Assembly: GCA_017861355.1 (NCBI GenBank)
Contig: JAGFXQ010000104.1
Span: 1 to 10,430 of the forward strand
DNA from: Bacillota bacterium
GTDB lineage: Bacteria > Bacillota > Clostridia > Lachnospirales > Lachnospiraceae
Reading direction: 5' to 3'
DNA: 10,430 nucleotides
The notes under the pieces were generated by a model that did not search any database, had not been told where the DNA came from, and worked only from the letters and a program-made list of their open reading frames with translations. The translations under genes were made by a program, and so were the position numbers. Below are positions 5,881 to 10,430 of this stretch, piece after piece (position 1 is the stretch's first letter; each line of letters opens with the position of its first letter).

Positions 5881-7581
5881 TTGAATATCTCAGATAGAGA
5901 GAAAATATATAGTAATGATTATATTGATTTGATTATAGATTATAGCGGGAATAAATATGTACTGGAAAAGTATAGTGAGGATGCGGTTAATATCATTAAC
6001 TTCTTTCTTGCTGCTATTTATGTCCCGCTAAGTACCATCAGTGAGGACATCATATCCCGCATTGGATATGCGGTCTTTCCAAATTTGTTTGGACTGATCA
6101 GTGATTCCTCCTTGGAAGCAAGTGGCATATTAAAGCTACGTAATATTCCAAGCTTTAATCTGAGAGGGAATGGAGTTCTGATAGGCTTTGTTGACACGGG
6201 AATCGATTATGTGAATCCGATATTTCGGAAGGCCGATGGAACTACGAAGATCGTCAGCATATGGGATCAAACAATAGATACTGATCATATTCCAAAGGGG
6301 ATGGCATATGGTACGGAGTACACCAGGGATCAAATCAATGACGCCTTGCAGAGTGAGGAGCCGTATCGTATCCTACCCTCCCGGGATGAGGTGGGACATG
6401 GTACAATGTTAGCCGGTATTGCTGCCGGTAATGAAGTGCCGGAAAGAGGGTTCTACGGAGTCGCACCGGATGCTGAAATTATTGTTGTAAAATTAAAGCC
6501 GGCGAAGAATAATTTGAAAGCTTTTTTCCGTATACCGGAGGATAAGCTGGCATATCAGGAAAATGATATCATGTTTGGCTATCAATATCTGCTTAATGTT
6601 GCTACTTCACTGAATAAACCTATCGTCATATGCAGTGCAATTGATACCTCCCAATATGCTCATGATGGAAGAGGAACCATGAGCGGATGGCTGTCGCTAC
6701 AGGCGAATAATACGGGAATAGCGATTATTACGGCAGTTGGCAACGAAGGTAATGCCAGAAGGCATTATTATGGTGTTGTTGATATAACCAGAGGTATGGA
6801 CACCGTGGAATTGAATATCGGTGAAGGTGAGACAGGATTTGCTATGGAGATATGGGGAGCATCACCGAACCTTTATACGATTGATATCACGACACCCTCC
6901 GGAGAGTACGTTCCTAGAATGAATATTATGTTGAATGAGACCAGAGAACTTAGTTTCATTTTTGATCCGACGATAATTTATCTGGATTATGCCTTGGTGG
7001 AGGCTCAAAGCGGGGATCAGCTGATACTTTTAAGATTCACCAACCCCTCTCCTGGAATATGGAAATTCAATGTCTATGGAAAAGGGATTAATCCGATGGT
7101 TTTCAATATCTGGCTACCGATGAATGGATTCATTACAGAGAATACATATTTTATCAAATCCAATCCATATACCACCCTACTATCGGTAGCATGTTCCCCA
7201 ATTCCGATCGCAGTGACGGCATATAATGTTGAGGATGACAGCTTATATCTGGAAGCAGGCAGAGGCTATACACGTATCGATTATATCAAACCGGATGTCG
7301 CTGCTCCGGGGGTGGAAGTACTGGCTCCATCCTTAGAGGGAACCTTCACTATAGTGTCCGGAACCAGTGCGGCTGCAGCTCATACGGCAGGAGTAGCAGC
7401 GATGTTATTCGAGTGGGGAATTGTGAATGGCGGATATCCTTTGATGAGTACTCAGGATATGAAGATTTTCATGATTCGTGGAGCCAGAAGAAATATTGAT
7501 ATGGCATACCCAAATCGGGATTGGGGATACGGAATATTAGATGTCTACAACATCTTTGAAAGCTTGCGTAGAGAGCTATAA
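5881..7581 (+). CDS. Csp-type subtilisin-like serine protease, catalytically complete
   Basis: A 566-residue S8 peptidase. The triad is Asp105 (FVDTGIDY), His173 (VGHGTMLAG) and Ser496 (VSGTSAAAA), with oxyanion Asn288 (VGNEGN). About 95 residues precede the Asp motif and may act as a prodomain. Between Asn288 and Ser496 lie 208 residues, against about 66 in subtilisin, matching the jelly-roll insertion of clostridial Csp proteases, which process the spore cortex hydrolase precursor pro-SleC during germination. No signal peptide is seen, as expected for a forespore-made protein. The start is TTG at 5881: an in-frame TGA at 5872 blocks extension, and the N terminus matches that of the next protein. 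The ribosome site (GAGAGTGAT) is imperfect. In the 103-base gap upstream there is a TATAAT (5845-5850) and a sigma-G-like -10, CATTCTA (5824-5830), without a clear -35. Whether it is a CspB equivalent or another paralogue is not settled. Confidence 0.87.
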   Translation: MNISDREKIYSNDYIDLIIDYSGNKYVLEKYSEDAVNIINFFLAAIYVPLSTISEDIISRIGYAVFPNLFGLISDSSLEASGILKLRNIPSFNLRGNGVLIGFVDTGIDYVNPIFRKADGTTKIVSIWDQTIDTDHIPKGMAYGTEYTRDQINDALQSEEPYRILPSRDEVGHGTMLAGIAAGNEVPERGFYGVAPDAEIIVVKLKPAKNNLKAFFRIPEDKLAYQENDIMFGYQYLLNVATSLNKPIVICSAIDTSQYAHDGRGTMSGWLSLQANNTGIAIITAVGNEGNARRHYYGVVDITRGMDTVELNIGEGETGFAMEIWGASPNLYTIDITTPSGEYVPRMNIMLNETRELSFIFDPTIIYLDYALVEAQSGDQLILLRFTNPSPGIWKFNVYGKGINPMVFNIWLPMNGFITENTYFIKSNPYTTLLSVACSPIPIAVTAYNVEDDSLYLEAGRGYTRIDYIKPDVAAPGVEVLAPSLEGTFTIVSGTSAAAAHTAGVAAMLFEWGIVNGGYPLMSTQDMKIFMIRGARRNIDMAYPNRDWGYGILDVYNIFESLRREL

Positions 7582-7620
7582 TTGCATAGGTATAAAGATA
7601 ATTTGATATAAGGAGAGAGT

Positions 7621-9342
7621 ATGACCAGTGAAGAAAGTTATAAGATTATCAGCGATGATTATGTGGATTTGATTGTGAAGTATAATGGGAATCCAATCGC
7701 TCTTCAGCAATATGAACAGTACTCTGTACATATTCTAAACGATAGCTATGCTGTGATTTATCTGCCAAAAGCAATGGTTACCGTGAATCTGGTGACTAAG
7801 TATAATTATTTTTCCATTCCTCAGTGCTATTCATTGTGTAGCCAACAAAGCCTTGACGCTTCCGGGGTTACCAAGTTGGCACGAACCTCAACTTTGAATC
7901 TGCGTGGGGAAGGTGTAATTGTTGGAATTATTGATACCGGGATTGACTATACCAACCCTGTTTTTCGACATAAGGATGGCACGACTAAGATTATATCTAT
8001 CTGGGATCAGGAAATTACCAGTGAAAATCAAGATCCGAATATTGTGTATCCTGCCTTCTATGGAACAGTATATAAATCAGAACAGATCAATCAGGCAATA
8101 CAGAGTCCGGATCCTTTTCAGATCGTTCCAAGCACGGATGAGATTGGGCATGGAACCTGGATGGCAGGAATTGCAGCAGGTTCCGAGGATCAAGAAAATG
8201 AATTTGTAGGAGTTGTACCGGATGCAGATATTCTTGTTGTGAAGCTGAAGTTAGCGAAACCATTCTATCGAGAGTTTTTCTTAATACCTGCAACGGAACC
8301 GGTATACCAGACAAATGATATCCTTTGGGGGCTTCAATATCTGGTTGATACAGCACGAGAATTGCATCGCCCATTATCTATTTGTGTTAGCTTGGGGTCA
8401 TCACAGGGCTCACATGATAATAGTGACGTATTGAATACGATGCTTTCCATAGCAGCTGACTTTCCTGGCATAGCGATTACTGTAGCAGCGGGGAATGAAG
8501 GAAATGCAAGAAGACACTTCTATAGTACCATAGAACCAAATGGTGAGCCGGTTACGGTTGATCTTAACGTTGGCGAGAATGAAAAAGGTTTTACCATGGA
8601 GCTTTGGGGAAATCCCCCTATGATCTATACCTTGGATATGAGATCTCCGGGTGGTGAGTATAAATCAAGAATATTAGAGAATCTTGCCAAGAACCAGGAG
8701 GTCGTATTTGTATTCGAACGGACCGTGATTAATATCGATTACTTTATGGTAGAGGCGGGCACCGGTAAGCAAGTAATAATGTTACGTTTTAAGAATCCGA
8801 CGGTTGGAAACTGGAAGTTTCAAGTGTATGGCAGGGGTGATTTAAAGGGCGATTTCCATATTTGGCTCCCGTCTGATCATTTGATTACAGAAGGAACTTA
8901 TTTTATTAATTCCAATGCTTATACTACAGTTACCTCACCCGGCAATAGCATTGTACCGATCACTATCACAGCATATAACCCGAGCAATGATACGTTATTT
9001 TCTGATGCCGGCCGAGGATATTCTGCATCCGGAGAAGTGAAACCTGGGCTTGCTGCTCCGGGCGTCAATCTTCTCTGCCCTACGCTGAACCATGAATACA
9101 CTTTGGTCAGCGGTACCGGGGTAGCAGCGGCACATGCCGCAGGGATTACCGCGATGGTACTCGAATGGAGTGTTGTACAGGGTAACGTTCCGAATATGGA
9201 TACGGTTGGTATTAAGAAATTCCTGGTCAGGGGGGCAAAGAGGAAAGTTAGTCTTGACTATCCTAACCGTGATTGGGGTTACGGAATTATAGATATCTAT
9301 AATTCTTTTAATATCTTAAGATCAGATGTGATGAATAAATAG
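7621..9342 (+). CDS. Csp-type subtilisin-like pseudoprotease (catalytic Ser replaced by Gly)
   Basis: A 573-residue paralogue of the preceding gene, similar along its whole length, including the N-terminal region, the insertion domain and the C-terminal ending NRDWGYGI-D-YN. Asp105 (IIDTGIDY), His177 (IGHGTWMAG) and Asn292 (AGNEGN) are kept, but the nucleophile position reads VSGTGVAAA, with Gly500 encoded by GGG at 9118-9120. Without the Ser it should not cleave peptide bonds. In C. difficile, CspC is a germination pseudoprotease that also lacks catalytic residues and works as a signalling or regulatory partner of CspB; a similar role here is inferred. AAGGAGA lies eight bases before the ATG and the gap to the upstream gene is 39 bases, so the two are cotranscribed. 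No terminator hairpin is visible before the convergent esterase gene, whose stop codon starts 12 bases beyond this one's. Confidence 0.87.
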   Translation: MTSEESYKIISDDYVDLIVKYNGNPIALQQYEQYSVHILNDSYAVIYLPKAMVTVNLVTKYNYFSIPQCYSLCSQQSLDASGVTKLARTSTLNLRGEGVIVGIIDTGIDYTNPVFRHKDGTTKIISIWDQEITSENQDPNIVYPAFYGTVYKSEQINQAIQSPDPFQIVPSTDEIGHGTWMAGIAAGSEDQENEFVGVVPDADILVVKLKLAKPFYREFFLIPATEPVYQTNDILWGLQYLVDTARELHRPLSICVSLGSSQGSHDNSDVLNTMLSIAADFPGIAITVAAGNEGNARRHFYSTIEPNGEPVTVDLNVGENEKGFTMELWGNPPMIYTLDMRSPGGEYKSRILENLAKNQEVVFVFERTVINIDYFMVEAGTGKQVIMLRFKNPTVGNWKFQVYGRGDLKGDFHIWLPSDHLITEGTYFINSNAYTTVTSPGNSIVPITITAYNPSNDTLFSDAGRGYSASGEVKPGLAAPGVNLLCPTLNHEYTLVSGTGVAAAHAAGITAMVLEWSVVQGNVPNMDTVGIKKFLVRGAKRKVSLDYPNRDWGYGIIDIYNSFNILRSDVMNK

Positions 9343-9353
9343 GATTTTAGTTA

Positions 9354-10313
9354 TTAGTCCTTCGCCGCGAAGAATCGAAGATACGATTCGAATTGATTCG
9401 CTCTCAGTGTATGTCCTCCATCCAGCAGATGGAATTCCGATTCGATGTTTCGGATTTGCAAAGCATCATTCAAGGATTGTAGTCCTTCGGAAAATGGATC
9501 ATTGGAACTACCGGCATCGAGATATACTTTGAGCTTATCAAAGCCTTTCTTGTGATCGAATCTTATGAGATTCTTGACGTCCTTCATATTATCATTCGGA
9601 TACAGCCATTCCTCAAGCTGACGATCCGAATAATCACTGGAAGTCACGGCAGCACTATATCCGCTAACCATACTGAAACGATCCGTATGGTGGAATGCGA
9701 TACGAAGTGCGATCATTCCGCCCATGGAAAAGCCTCCGATAGACCGGCCTTTGGCGGATAAATCGGTACAATAATGAGAATCGATGTATTGAACTAATTC
9801 CTCATTAATAAACTTATCAATATTTCTCTCATCGAACTTACCATCATCCTCAAAATCTGCCGTGATTTCCTTGAATGAGGCATCCTTAACGAACGGAAAG
9901 ACCATAATGAGTGGTTTGATCTCACCGGATCCAATTAATTGATCGGCTACTTTAGTGATATCATTTTTAATCCACATAGTTTCATCCGAACTATAGCCAT
10001 GCAGACCGTACCATACCGGGTATTCCTTCTTATTACAGTAACCCTTGGGGAGATAGAGAAGAAAGGGCATCTCACGTCCCATGTACTCACTCTCTGCAGA
10101 CAGTTCAATCAACTGAGATTCTGCAAGAGGCTCTGCATATCCGGTACTTCGCAGGTCCTGAACATGATTGGAACATCCATAGAGCAACAGCCCGCTTACG
10201 ATGATAAAAAACAGGGCGGTTTGTTGCCTAACTGTTCTGATCCCTTTTTTGCTTGTGTCCTTTCGCTTTATCTGACCTTTCAATAGATATTTTTTATCTG
10301 ATTTATTTTTCAT
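9354..10313 (-). CDS. Lipoprotein esterase, esterase-D / feruloyl-esterase-like alpha/beta hydrolase
   Basis: A 319-residue predicted cell-surface hydrolase. The N terminus is a long basic region (about 1-31), a hydrophobic stretch and a lipobox LLYGC with Cys47 as lipidation site, so the enzyme should be membrane-anchored outside the cell. The hydrolase domain (about 68-319) has GLHGYSSDE (oxyanion-hole region, 103-111), the nucleophile elbow GGFSMGG with Ser196, a probable acid in DAGSSND (Asp266 or Asp272), and His301 in LLDGGHT. Relatives remove feruloyl or acetyl groups from plant xylan, or cleave other esters; the substrate is not determined. ATG 10313 is chosen because a run of seven G lies six bases upstream; a more distal start at 10355 would lie upstream of the likely transcription start. 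It is convergent with the protease operon. Confidence 0.85.
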   Translation of the reverse strand: MKNKSDKKYLLKGQIKRKDTSKKGIRTVRQQTALFFIIVSGLLLYGCSNHVQDLRSTGYAEPLAESQLIELSAESEYMGREMPFLLYLPKGYCNKKEYPVWYGLHGYSSDETMWIKNDITKVADQLIGSGEIKPLIMVFPFVKDASFKEITADFEDDGKFDERNIDKFINEELVQYIDSHYCTDLSAKGRSIGGFSMGGMIALRIAFHHTDRFSMVSGYSAAVTSSDYSDRQLEEWLYPNDNMKDVKNLIRFDHKKGFDKLKVYLDAGSSNDPFSEGLQSLNDALQIRNIESEFHLLDGGHTLRANQFESYLRFFAAKD

Positions 10314-10337
10314 AATATTCCCCCCCGACTTAATCTC

Positions 10338-10343
10338 ATTATA
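10338..10343 (-). promoter_or_regulatory. -10 box of the esterase gene
   Basis: A perfect TATAAT on the minus strand (complement of 10338-10343) would start transcription near 10331, about 18 bases before the ATG, just leaving room for the G-rich ribosome site. No good -35 box is seen at the right distance, which suggests dependence on an activator. Confidence 0.45.
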
Positions 10344-10363
10344 CAAGACAAACAAGGAAAGTG

Positions 10364-10379
10364 ATCGTAAGAATCGTAA
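10364..10379. repeat. Short direct repeat ATCGTAA x2 upstream of the esterase promoter
   Basis: ATCGTAA occurs at 10364-10370 and 10373-10379, a 9-base period, about 20-40 bases upstream of the -10 box of the esterase gene. The location fits an activator site that could replace the missing -35 element, but the repeat is short. Confidence 0.3.
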
Positions 10380-10430
10380 CTATTTTTTGAACTTTTTACA
10401 ACATGTGCATTGGTAAGAAAGTCTTGCTAT

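Noticed and set aside
9371..9388. GAATCG-AAGATA-CGATTC inverted repeat near the end of the esterase gene.
   Set aside because: It is inside coding sequence, has only a 6-bp stem and no T tract, so it is not a convincing terminator.
1..10430. CRISPR arrays, insertion sequences, phage or integrase genes.
   Set aside because: No spaced repeats, transposase or recombinase motifs were seen on either strand; the only long duplication is the tandem protease pair.

Overview
The window looks like chromosomal DNA of an anaerobic, spore-forming, low-GC Firmicute of the Clostridia, most likely Lachnospiraceae-like. The reasons are strong AAGGAGG-type ribosome binding sites, an AT-rich code, a rubrerythrin-type protein, a feruloyl-esterase remnant, and a tandem pair of Csp-type subtilisin-like proteins of the kind used in clostridial spore germination. 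The organism is inferred from gene content only.

Left part (1-1700). The window opens in the 3' end of phoU (+), closed by a bidirectional hairpin terminator. The minus strand then carries a short basic ORF (51 aa) with a good ribosome binding site, a rubrerythrin-like gene with a degraded diiron site but an intact rubredoxin module, and a tRNA gene (apparent Val, GAC anticodon) with a clear promoter but a C at the normally invariant U33. Between the small ORF and the rubrerythrin gene lies a plus-strand relic of a feruloyl-esterase-type hydrolase, of which only the nucleophile-elbow segment is left.

Middle (1716-4835). Three plus-strand housekeeping or accessory genes follow: a NudL-type Nudix CoA pyrophosphatase (possibly starting at CTG), a 12-helix MFS transporter and an aldo/keto reductase. 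A strong intrinsic terminator ends this block.

Right part (4836-9342). This is the most interesting region. An apparent operon starts behind a sequence resembling a forespore sigma-G promoter. It encodes a 49-aa Asn/Ser/Lys-rich peptide ending in Tyr-Tyr-Ser-Trp-Trp, a short divergent cis-prenyltransferase (UppS family), and two paralogous subtilisin-like proteins with the large insertion typical of Csp germination proteases. The first has a complete Asp/His/Ser triad. In the second the nucleophile Ser is Gly, so it is a predicted pseudoprotease, as in C. difficile CspC. I infer a spore-associated active/inactive protease pair, with the peptide and the prenyltransferase as unexplained partners.

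End (9343-10430). A convergent minus-strand gene encodes a lipoprotein esterase of the esterase-D/feruloyl-esterase class, with a TATAAT box and a short direct repeat upstream.
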